Source: an uncultured Collinsella sp. (lineage in GTDB: Bacteria > Actinomycetota > Coriobacteriia > Coriobacteriales > Coriobacteriaceae). Taken from it: a stretch of 10,483 nucleotides of DNA. The stretch covers positions 1-10,483 of the forward strand of contig CABVAS010000037.1 of assembly GCA_902496375.1 (NCBI GenBank), written 5' to 3'. Position 1 is the stretch's first letter, and each line of letters starts with the position of its first letter. A program made the position numbers and the translations under genes. Of the stretch, positions 1 to 5,026 are shown piece after piece. A model generated the notes under the pieces. That model saw nothing but the letters and a program-made list of their open reading frames with translations. It did no database searches and was not told where the DNA came from.

Positions 1-634
1 CCGGGAGCTTCTCGCCCAGGTAGATCCAGACCTTCACGCCGCAGGCACCCATGGTGGTGCTGGCGACAGCCGTGCCGTAGTCGATCTTGGCGCGGAGGGT
101 GTGCAGAGGCACGCGACCCTCACGGTACCACTCACGACGGCCCATCTCGGCACCGCCGAGACGACCGGAGCACTGGATACGGATGCCCTTGGCGCCGGCC
201 TTGCGGGCGGACTGGACAGCCTTGCGCATAGCGCGACGGAAGGCAACGCGGCCCTCGAGCTGCTCAGCGATGGACTGAGCAACGAGGTTGGCGTCGAGCT
301 CGGGGCGCTTGATCTCGACAACGTCGACGGAGAGCTGGCCCTTGGAGACGCCAGCGACCTTCTCGAGCTCGGTGCGGAGGGTATCGATCTCGGCACCCTT
401 CTTACCGATGACAACGCCGGGGCGAGCGGTGAGGATGATGACCTTCACCTTGTCGCCAGCGCGCTCGATCTCGACGCGGGAGACAGCTGCGCGGGAAAGA
501 CGCTTCTCGAGGTACTTGCGGATCTCGAGATCGTTACCGAGGGTCTTAGCGTAATCCTTCTCTGCGAACCAGCGGGAGCGCCAGTTCTCGGTGATGCCAA
601 GACGGAAGCCGGTGGGGTAGACTTTCTGACCCAT
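1..634 (-). CDS. rpsC: 30S ribosomal protein uS3 (S3), 3' end outside window
   Basis: Protein S3 binds 16S rRNA in the head of the small subunit and helps form the mRNA entry channel. This frame was read directly because it runs off the left edge. It starts at ATG 634-632 with MGQKVYPTGFR and gives 211 residues before the window ends, so only the very C-terminus is missing (family length about 210-240). Visible hallmarks are the KH-domain GxxG loop as IGKKG at residues 76-80, and the C-terminal S3 domain with SGRLGGAEM around 156-164 and REGRVPLHTLRA near 171-182. The start lies 6 nt after the rplV stop, and its ribosome-binding site AAAGGAGG (about 647-654) is inside the end of rplV, so the two genes are likely translationally coupled. 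It is the last gene of the S10-type operon visible here; rplP would be expected next. No anomalies were seen. Confidence 0.97.
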   Translation of the reverse strand, partial: MGQKVYPTGFRLGITENWRSRWFAEKDYAKTLGNDLEIRKYLEKRLSRAAVSRVEIERAGDKVKVIILTARPGVVIGKKGAEIDTLRTELEKVAGVSKGQLSVDVVEIKRPELDANLVAQSIAEQLEGRVAFRRAMRKAVQSARKAGAKGIRIQCSGRLGGAEMGRREWYREGRVPLHTLRAKIDYGTAVASTTMGACGVKVWIYLGEKLP

Positions 635-640
635 ACAGCT

Positions 641-1012
641 TTACGCCTCCTTTCGAGGAGCAACGACGACGGTGATGTGGGAAGTACGCTTCAGAATGCG
701 AGAAGCGGAACCCTTGGCGCGGGGACGGATGCGCTTAAGCGTCGGACCCTCGTCAACATAGGCAGCGGCGACAACCAGGTTGTCGGCACGCAGACCGTTG
801 TTGTTCTCGGCGTTCGCAACGGCGGAACGGAGAACCTTCTCGACATCCACGGCGACGGCGCGGTCGCAGAAGTGGAGGATGTCGAAGGCCTGAGCGACAG
901 GCTTGCGGCGGATCAGATCGACCACCAGGCGGGCCTTGCTGGGGGAAACACGCACGTACTTAGCGACGGCGCGAACCTCGGTGGCCTCAGTTTCAATAGA
1001 CTTAGTTGCCAT
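641..1012 (-). CDS. rplV: 50S ribosomal protein uL22 (L22)
   Basis: L22 is a large-subunit protein whose extended beta-hairpin lines the peptide exit tunnel. The 123-residue product is slightly longer than the 110 residues of E. coli L22, mainly through an N-terminal extension (MATKSIETEATEVRA). Family landmarks are AKYVRVSPSKARLVVDLIR at about 17-35, AVANAENNNGL near 64-74 and the hairpin and tail segment LKRIRPRAKGSASRI near 92-106. The ATG at 1012-1010 has an AGGGGGTT ribosome-binding site that overlaps the TAG stop of rpsS (TAGGGGG), which indicates tight coupling. It lies between rpsS and rpsC in canonical S10-operon order. The start is supported by the Shine-Dalgarno site and by the absence of an earlier alternative. 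Confidence 0.97.
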   Translation of the reverse strand: MATKSIETEATEVRAVAKYVRVSPSKARLVVDLIRRKPVAQAFDILHFCDRAVAVDVEKVLRSAVANAENNNGLRADNLVVAAAYVDEGPTLKRIRPRAKGSASRILKRTSHITVVVAPRKEA

Positions 1013-1026
1013 TTACGGTTAACCCC

Positions 1027-1287
1027 CTATTTGGCCTTGTGGCCACGGAACGTACGAGTCGGCGCGAACTCGCCGAGCTTGTGACCAACCATGGACTCGG
1101 TAACATACACGGGCACATGCTTGCGGCCGTCGTGGACGGCGATGGTGTGACCAACCATCTCGGGGAAGATGGTGGACGCGCGGGACCAGGTCTTCACGAC
1201 GTCCTTCTTGCCAGCCTCGTTCATCGCGGTGATACGCGAGAGAAGGCGAGTCTCCACGAACGGGCCCTTTTTGAGACTTCTGCTCAT
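1027..1287 (-). CDS. rpsS: 30S ribosomal protein uS19 (S19)
   Basis: S19 sits in the 30S head, close to S13 and the A-site finger of the 50S subunit. The 86-residue product matches the family (E. coli 92). It opens with MSRSLKKGPFVE and carries the conserved TWSRASTIFPEMVGHTIAVH stretch (about 33-52), HVPVYVTESMVGHKLGEFAPT near 57-77 and the C-terminal FRGHKAK. The ATG at 1287-1285 is preceded by TTTAGGAGAAAG, a good ribosome-binding site. The gap from the rplB stop is 32 nt. A longer overlapping frame on the same strand (to 1450) is a shadow of this gene and rplB. Confidence 0.97.
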   Translation of the reverse strand: MSRSLKKGPFVETRLLSRITAMNEAGKKDVVKTWSRASTIFPEMVGHTIAVHDGRKHVPVYVTESMVGHKLGEFAPTRTFRGHKAK

Positions 1288-1319
1288 AAGTGCTTTCTCC
1301 TAAAACTCGGTATCCGAAA

Positions 1320-2150
1320 TTACTTCTTACGGCGACGAATGATGTGCTGGTTCGAGACCTTCTTCTTCTTGCGCGTACGAAGGCCCTTCGTCGGCTTACC
1401 CCAGGGGGTAACGGAGGGACGACCAGAGGTGTGGTTCTTGCCCTCGCCACCGCCGTGCGGGTGGTCGACAGGGTTCATGACGGTACCGCGGACGGTCGGG
1501 CGCACGTTCATGTGACGCTTACGGCCGGCCTTGCCGATGACGATGTTGGAGTGATCGGCGTTGCCGACCTCACCGACGGTGGCGCGGCAGGTAACGAGGA
1601 TGCGGCGCATCTCGGAGGAAGGCATACGGACGATGGCGTACTTGCCCTCCTTACCCATCAGCTGGCAGGAGTTACCGGCGGAACGGGCGATAGCAGCGCC
1701 CTTGCCCGGCTGGAACTCGACGGCGTGGATGAGCGTGCCGACGGGGATGTCGGCGAGGGGCAGAGCGTTGCCCGGCTTGATGTCGGCGTCAGAACCGGAC
1801 ATGATGGTCTGACCGACCTCGAGGCCCTTGGGGGCCAGGATGTAGCGCTTCTCACCGTCAGCGTAGTGCAGCAGAGCGATGCGAGCGGAACGGTTCGGAT
1901 CGTACTCGATCGTGGCAACCTTGGCGGGCACGCCGTCCTTGTTGCGCTTGAAGTCGATCACGCGGTAACGACGCTTCACGCCGCCGCCCTGGTGGCGGGT
2001 GGTGATGCGGCCGTTGTTGTTACGACCGGCCTTCTTGGGCAGGGGCTCGAGAAGAGACTTCTCGGGCTTGGTGCAGGTGATCTCGGAGAAGTCGGAGATC
2101 GTCTGCCAACGCCTACCAGCGGAGGTCGGCTTAAGGTGCTTTACAGCCAT
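1320..2150 (-). CDS. rplB: 50S ribosomal protein uL2 (L2)
   Basis: L2 is required for subunit association and assembly of the peptidyl-transferase region. From ATG 2150-2148 (MAVKHLKPTSAGRRWQTISDF) the protein is 276 residues, the normal family length. The C-terminal signature NPVDHPHGGGEG is present, with the conserved His at residue 230 (equivalent to E. coli His229), followed by the basic tail ending IIRRRKK. The frame is open 25 codons further upstream, but that extension is unlike L2. The AAAGGGAT site supports the start at 2150. Uniquely in this operon, a 179-bp non-coding gap separates it from rplW upstream; that gap holds hairpins and a motif shared with the rplC leader, so rplB and the genes after it may have their own control point. 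Confidence 0.97.
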   Translation of the reverse strand: MAVKHLKPTSAGRRWQTISDFSEITCTKPEKSLLEPLPKKAGRNNNGRITTRHQGGGVKRRYRVIDFKRNKDGVPAKVATIEYDPNRSARIALLHYADGEKRYILAPKGLEVGQTIMSGSDADIKPGNALPLADIPVGTLIHAVEFQPGKGAAIARSAGNSCQLMGKEGKYAIVRMPSSEMRRILVTCRATVGEVGNADHSNIVIGKAGRKRHMNVRPTVRGTVMNPVDHPHGGGEGKNHTSGRPSVTPWGKPTKGLRTRKKKKVSNQHIIRRRKK

Positions 2151-2180
2151 TACAATCCCTTTCAATAGGAATCCGTTAGC

Positions 2181-2221
2181 CATCGCAGACAGGGATTCGA
2201 GGTTCTGCCTCGGGTGCGATG
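2181..2221 (-). promoter_or_regulatory. Two-part hairpin in the rplB 5' leader
   Basis: CATCGCA (2181-2187) is the exact complement of TGCGATG (2215-2221), and within them CGAGG (2198-2202) pairs with CCTCG (2208-2212) around a 5-nt loop. An asymmetric internal loop (10 nt against 2 nt) separates the two stems. The structure ends 31 nt before the rplB start codon. A two-stem fold with an asymmetric internal loop is the kind of shape many ribosomal-protein binding leaders have, but no specific family match is claimed. Confidence 0.5.
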
Positions 2222-2230
2222 ACACCGGAC

Positions 2231-2256
2231 GTATACACGGTTCCGGGCGTGTCCAT
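2231..2256 (-). repeat. Copy A of a 26-nt element shared with the rplC leader
   Basis: The plus-strand text starts GTATACACGG and ends GGGCGTGTCCAT. Copy B at 4096-4121 matches at 23 of 26 positions; the three differences are T/C, C/G and G/A in the middle and right part. On the minus strand the element begins ATGGAC and ends GTGTATAC, and contains a small dyad ACACG/CGTGT. It also opens a 26-codon reading frame (2256 down to 2176) starting Met-Asp-Thr-Pro. The role could be promoter (TGGACA-like and TATAC-like blocks, but only 14 nt apart), protein binding site, RNA element or leader peptide. None is proven. Confidence 0.6.
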
Positions 2257-2275
2257 TTTATACGCCCAAAACCTT

Positions 2276-2311
2276 GAGCTCTCGCCTCCCCTTTTTGGGA
2301 GGCATGAGCTC
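2276..2311 (-). terminator. Strong hairpin just after rplW: attenuator or processing site
   Basis: The arms 2276-2290 and 2297-2311 form a 15-position stem: GAGCTC outer and GCCTCCC inner, with a 2-nt internal mismatch and a 6-nt loop. It begins 18 nt after the rplW stop. On the minus-strand RNA the stem is followed by AAGGTTTTGGG, so the U-tract is short and displaced. A full intrinsic terminator is therefore doubtful. Partial termination (attenuation), RNA processing or 3'-end protection of the rplC-rplD-rplW segment are the likelier roles. Confidence 0.5.
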
Positions 2312-2329
2312 ACTCAACAGCAGCGAGTC

Positions 2330-2617
2330 TTAGGCCTGGTTGCCAAAGACCTCGATGGTGTCGCCCTCGGCCAGCGTGACGATGGCCTTTTTCCAAGAAC
2401 GGGTCTTGCCGGCGACATAGCGCACGCGCTTGGTCTTGGGCTTGACCGTCAGGGTGTTCACGCGAACGACCTTGACGCCGAAGATCTCCTCGACAGCGTC
2501 CTTGATCTGATACTTGTTAGCATCCTTGGCGACCTCGAACGTGTACTTGTTCAGCTCCATGCCGGAGAAGGAACGCTCGGACACGATCGGACGGATGATG
2601 ATCTCGTGGGCGGTCAT
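2330..2617 (-). CDS. rplW: 50S ribosomal protein uL23 (L23)
   Basis: L23 sits at the mouth of the peptide exit tunnel and is the docking site for trigger factor and signal recognition particle. The 95-residue product is typical in size. Landmarks are IIIRPIVSERSF at about 6-17, YTFEVAKDANKYQIKDAVEEIFGVKVVRVNT across 25-55, and the basic loop KPKTKRVRYVAGKTRSWKKA near 59-78. The ATG at 2617-2615 directly follows the TAA of rplD with no intervening base. Its ribosome-binding site GGGGAGG is inside rplD, so coupled translation is expected. A 179-bp structured gap follows it before rplB. Confidence 0.97.
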   Translation of the reverse strand: MTAHEIIIRPIVSERSFSGMELNKYTFEVAKDANKYQIKDAVEEIFGVKVVRVNTLTVKPKTKRVRYVAGKTRSWKKAIVTLAEGDTIEVFGNQA

Positions 2618-3244
2618 TTATGCAAGCACCTCCCCGAAGTGAGCGGCGATGTCGGCGGGCATCAGCACGGCGTTGTTGTTGACGAGATCGTAGGTGTTGG
2701 CCTCGTCAGCGGTGATGATGAACGTCTTGGGAATGTTGCGGAACGACAGGTAGGCGTTGACGTCCTCATCGCGAACGATGATGGTCAGACGCTTGCCCTC
2801 AAGGCCGAGAGCCTTGAGCATGGCGACGGCAGCCTTGGTGGAAGGCTTCTCGAAGCCGTAGTCGTCGACGAGCACGAGCTCGCCATCGGCCAGCTTGGCG
2901 GACAGCGCGGAGCGCATAGCCAGCTTGACCTCCTTGTTGTTCATACGCTTAGCGTAGGAACGGGGCTTGGGGGCGAAGACAACGCCACCGTGACGCCACT
3001 GGGCAGCACGGATGGAACCCTGGCGGGCACGGCCGGTGCCCTTCTGACGCCAAGGCTTCTTGCCGCCACCGGAAACCTCAGAGCGGCCCTTAGCGGACTG
3101 GGTGCCCTGACGCCAAGAGGCCATCTGGCACTTGACGATGTGGTGCATAACGTGGATGTTCGGCTCGATGCCGTACACCTCAGCGGCGAGCTCGGCCTCG
3201 GCGACCTTCTTGCCCTCGCTGTTCTTTACTTCAAACTTTGCCAT
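2618..3244 (-). CDS. rplD: 50S ribosomal protein uL4 (L4)
   Basis: L4 is an early assembly protein with a long loop reaching the exit tunnel. In E. coli it is also the autogenous repressor of the S10 operon. The 208-residue product matches the family. The extended loop is recognisable from GTQSAKGRSEVSGGGKKPWR (47-66) through KGTGRARQGSIRAAQWRHGG (68-87). C-terminal segments such as LVLVDDYGFEKPSTKAA follow. The ATG at 3244-3242 has a good AAGGAGA site. Because L4 is the known repressor of this operon in gamma-proteobacteria, the structured leaders before rplC and rplB are candidate targets. That mechanism has not been shown for this lineage. Confidence 0.97.
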   Translation of the reverse strand: MAKFEVKNSEGKKVAEAELAAEVYGIEPNIHVMHHIVKCQMASWRQGTQSAKGRSEVSGGGKKPWRQKGTGRARQGSIRAAQWRHGGVVFAPKPRSYAKRMNNKEVKLAMRSALSAKLADGELVLVDDYGFEKPSTKAAVAMLKALGLEGKRLTIIVRDEDVNAYLSFRNIPKTFIITADEANTYDLVNNNAVLMPADIAAHFGEVLA

Positions 3245-3290
3245 TTAAGTGTTCTCCTTGGTATGACGCTGGGCTAAATGGGCTGGGCCC

Positions 3291-3911
3291 TTAGGCCATA
3301 CGGATGGCGACGAGACCATTCTTGGCACCCGGGACAGCGCCCTTGACCAAGATGAGGTTCTGCTCGGCATCGATGCGGACAACGGAAAGGTTCTTGACGG
3401 TAACGCGCTCGTTACCCATGTGACCGGCCATCTTGACGCCCTTGAGGACGCGCGCAGGATAGGCGCACTGACCGATAGAACCGGGGTGACGCTGGAAGTG
3501 AGAACCATGCGTCATAGGACCGCGGCGCTGACCCCAGCGCTTGATGCGACCCTGGAAGCCCTTACCCTTGGAGGTACCGATGACGTCGACCTTCTCGACA
3601 TCAGCGAAATCAGCGACGGTGACAACCTCGCCGACCTTGTGCTCCTCGCCGTTCTCGACGCGGACCTCACGAAGGAAACGGACAGGCTCGACGCCAGCCT
3701 TGGCGAAGTGACCAGCCATGGGCTTGTTCACGTTCTTGGCCTTGATGTCGCCGAAACCGATCTGGACGGCGTCATAGCCGTCGGTTGCCTGAGTTTTAAC
3801 CTGCGAGACAGCGCAGGGGCCAGCCTGGATGACCGTGACGGGAACGACGTTGTCGTCCTCGTCCCAAACCTGGGTCATGCCAATCTTGCGGCCGAGAATC
3901 ATGCTGATCAA
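3291..3911 (-). CDS. rplC: 50S ribosomal protein uL3 (L3), probable TTG start
   Basis: L3 is a primary 23S rRNA binder whose loop reaches the peptidyl-transferase centre. The protein is 206 residues from TTG 3911-3909 or 203 from ATG 3902-3900. The TTG start is preferred because a GGGA site lies 7 nt before it but 16 nt before the ATG, and because ILGRKIGMTQV then begins at residue 5 as in B. subtilis L3. Signatures are GTSKGKGFQGRIKRWG (112-127) and HGSHFQRHPGSIGQ (135-148), with the conserved Gln at 148. It is the first gene of the operon here; rpsJ is absent upstream and a 449-bp non-coding region precedes it. The ribosome-binding site lies in the 3' arm of a hairpin, which suggests translational control. 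Confidence 0.93.
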   Translation of the reverse strand: MISMILGRKIGMTQVWDEDDNVVPVTVIQAGPCAVSQVKTQATDGYDAVQIGFGDIKAKNVNKPMAGHFAKAGVEPVRFLREVRVENGEEHKVGEVVTVADFADVEKVDVIGTSKGKGFQGRIKRWGQRRGPMTHGSHFQRHPGSIGQCAYPARVLKGVKMAGHMGNERVTVKNLSVVRIDAEQNLILVKGAVPGAKNGLVAIRMA

Positions 3912-3918
3912 GATATGA

Positions 3919-3943
3919 TCCCAACTCTCGCGTGGTCTTGGGA
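3919..3943 (-). promoter_or_regulatory. Hairpin covering the rplC ribosome-binding site
   Basis: TCCCAA (minus strand, 3943-3938) is the exact complement of TTGGGA (3924-3919), with a 13-nt loop and a possible extra G-U pair. The 3' arm contains the GGGA that serves as Shine-Dalgarno for the TTG start of rplC, so folding would hide the site. The stem is short (6-7 pairs), so it could be regulated by protein or temperature, or could simply be chance. Just upstream lies a second 6-bp hairpin, GCGTAC/GTACGC (3948-3953 with 3964-3969). Confidence 0.45.
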
Positions 3944-4007
3944 CAATGCGTACACCACCGAGCGTACGCCCCTAGAGGACCACTACTTACACGACGTGCT
4001 CCCCAGC

Positions 4008-4035
4008 CTTGTATTTCGCCCGGACTACCTGACAA
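4008..4035 (-). promoter_or_regulatory. Possible sigma-70-type promoter for rplC operon
   Basis: Read on the minus strand, TTGTCA (4035-4030; five of six to TTGACA) and TACAAG (4013-4008; four of six to TATAAT) are separated by 16 nt. Transcription would start near 4001, giving a leader of about 90 nt holding the two hairpins before rplC. The -10 is mediocre and other candidates exist upstream (for example TATACT at 4100-4095 in the shared element), so this is a weak prediction. Confidence 0.25.
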
Positions 4036-4095
4036 CCCTATTAAGCAGGCATTTTGTCCAGCCAGAATACTCCCCTGGTTACACACAGCTGTTTA

Positions 4096-4121
4096 GTATA
4101 CACGGCTGCGGGCGTATCCAT
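4096..4121 (-). repeat. Copy B of the 26-nt element shared with the rplB leader
   Basis: The plus-strand text starts GTATACACGG and ends GGGCGTATCCAT, identical to copy A (2231-2256) at 23 of 26 positions. On the minus strand it starts ATGGAT and ends GTGTATAC, running into TATACT, a good -10-like hexamer. The dyad of copy A (ACACG/CGTGT) is kept here as ATACG/CGTGT through a G-U pair. The ATG opens a 26-codon frame (4121 down to 4041) beginning Met-Asp-Thr-Pro, the same as copy A, after which the two frames diverge. No clear Shine-Dalgarno precedes it. Confidence 0.6.
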
Positions 4122-4170
4122 CGAGATTCATATTTCACTCACATTGTTTACGCAGGTAAAGTGTGGGGAC

Positions 4171-4328
4171 GTCGCCTGGGCTCGGCAGAGGGGCGGCGAA
4201 ATATATTAAGTTTGCTGCTCTACAGTCCTGCGCAAGACGGAAAGCACATTAAGTGCTTTCCTTTGCGTGCGGAACTCGCGACAAACTTAATATATTTCGC
4301 CGCCCCTCTGCCAAGCTCGGGAGACGAC
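4171..4328. repeat. Long palindrome with perfect 31-bp inverted repeat
   Basis: Positions 4184-4214 and 4282-4312 are perfect inverted copies of each other (31 bp; starting GGCAGAGGGGCGGCG and running into AAATATATTAAGTTTG). Inside is a second perfect 9-bp stem GGAAAGCAC/GTGCTTTCC (4239-4247 with 4253-4261) around the loop ATTAA. Outside, pairing continues imperfectly through 4178-4183 with 4313-4318 and 4171-4177 with 4322-4328. The whole can fold into one hairpin spanning about 158 nt. It has no open reading frame, no U-tract on either strand and no clear target-site duplication, although GCTCGG occurs at both edges (4180-4185, 4315-4320). Candidate identities are a MITE-like non-autonomous element, an RNase III-type processing hairpin, or a barrier between the phosphatase gene and the ribosomal operon. 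Confidence 0.85.
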
Positions 4329-4360
4329 ACGTTGATGTCTGCTTAACTCTGCTCGCTCAG

Positions 4361-4987
4361 CTAATTACTTTGTTGGGGGTCCACTATTTGCTGAAGGGTG
4401 AACTTGCATTGCATTGGCTCGCCTTCTGCTTGTGGCGCTGACTCTTCGAAATCGAAAACCATGATGGCGCAGTTGGGGAGTTTTGTTGGGAGCTCGAAGC
4501 TCTCTGGGGCTGCAGCCTTGATGAATTGGCGGCTGGCGCTGCCGTGGCTTACTGCTAGGAGGGTTTCGGTGTCCTTAGCGCTCATGAGATTGGTGAGGGT
4601 GGCCACCATGCGCTCTTGCAGCGCATGGCTTCCTTCTCCTCCGAATGGGATTAAATCCTCGCCGGGGTCCCAGACGTCGGTGGGTAGGGCGTCGTGGGGG
4701 CCTTCTTCGAAGGTGCCGTAGCTGCGCTCGATGATGCCTTCGCAGGGCTCGACTGCTGTGTCCGGGCCGAGGAGCTCGCATGCGACGAGCTGAGCCGTGT
4801 CCATGGCTCGGCCTAAGGGCGAAGAGACCACTTTGTCGGGGACGACGCCGTGGGCTTTGAGCCATGCGGCTGCCATTCCCGCTTGCTTGCGGCCCAGATC
4901 GGTCAACGGAGAATCACAGCGGCCCTGGACGAGCTTTTTAACGTTGAATTCTGTCTGACCGTGGCGGAGTAGATATAGACGCTTCAT
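4361..4987 (-). CDS. Histidine phosphatase family protein (phosphoglycerate mutase-like)
   Basis: The 208-residue cytoplasmic protein belongs to the histidine phosphatase superfamily (branch 1). The catalytic RHG motif is at residues 8-10 in LYLLRHGQTEFN, so His9 is the predicted phospho-acceptor. The phosphate pocket is completed by Arg60 (SSPLGRAMDTA), the acid residue Glu87 (IIERSYGTFEE) and the second histidine His148 (VSHGSASRQF). Such proteins include cofactor-dependent phosphoglycerate mutases, broad phosphatases, alpha-ribazole phosphatases and fructose-2,6-bisphosphatases; the sequence does not settle the substrate. It lacks the extra length of true dPGM (about 230-250 residues), which favours a phosphatase. 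ATG 4987-4985 has a close AAGGGGAG site. It follows the cation transporter gene by 39 nt and is probably co-transcribed with it. Confidence 0.9.
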   Translation of the reverse strand: MKRLYLLRHGQTEFNVKKLVQGRCDSPLTDLGRKQAGMAAAWLKAHGVVPDKVVSSPLGRAMDTAQLVACELLGPDTAVEPCEGIIERSYGTFEEGPHDALPTDVWDPGEDLIPFGGEGSHALQERMVATLTNLMSAKDTETLLAVSHGSASRQFIKAAAPESFELPTKLPNCAIMVFDFEESAPQAEGEPMQCKFTLQQIVDPQQSN

Positions 4988-5026
4988 GCTCTCCCCTTCT
5001 GTATAACTTGCTTTGCTGGCACAGCC

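Larger units (their letters stand above)
2151..2329 (-). promoter_or_regulatory. Structured rplW-rplB intergenic leader region
   Basis: This 179-bp gap is unusually long for the interior of an S10 operon, where neighbours here are 0-46 nt apart. Along the minus strand it contains, in order: a strong hairpin (2311-2276), a smaller hairpin GGGCGTAT/ACACGCCC (2267-2245, 8 pairs with one G-U), the 26-nt element also found before rplC (2256-2231), and a two-part hairpin with an outer stem CATCGCA/TGCGATG (2181-2187 with 2215-2221) and an inner stem CGAGG/CCTCG (2198-2202 with 2208-2212). It could be an internal promoter, an attenuator, or a binding site for a ribosomal protein giving feedback control of rplB onward. 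I recognise no published leader family. The structures are seen in the sequence; the function is inferred. Confidence 0.6.
3912..4360 (-). promoter_or_regulatory. Gene-free region: rplC leader and palindrome
   Basis: No convincing gene was found in any frame of this 449-bp stretch. In particular, no rpsJ or rpsJ remnant is present. On the minus strand it contains the post-phosphatase tail, the large palindrome (4328-4171), the shared 26-nt element (4121-4096) opening a 26-codon frame, a possible promoter (4035-4008) and two hairpins just before rplC (3969-3948 and 3943-3919). It is visibly more AT-rich than the genes, especially around 4080-4300. It most likely holds the promoter(s) and control leader of the ribosomal protein operon. 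Confidence 0.7.

Noticed and set aside
1019..1450. 143-codon minus-strand frame overlapping rpsS and rplB
   Set aside because: It is out of frame with both ribosomal protein genes, and its arginine-rich composition is typical of a shadow frame.
2151..2225. 25-codon upstream extension of rplB
   Set aside because: L2 proteins begin at the MAVKHLKP position, the extension has no homology, and AAAGGGAT precedes the ATG at 2150.
3796..4086. 96-codon minus-strand frame in the rplC leader
   Set aside because: About a third of it is a shadow of rplC, the rest has no recognisable domain, and it has no convincing ribosome-binding site. It is not a remnant of rpsJ.
4171..4328. The palindrome as an intrinsic terminator
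   Set aside because: No run of T follows the stem on either strand, and the stem is far longer than normal. Termination is possible but not supported.
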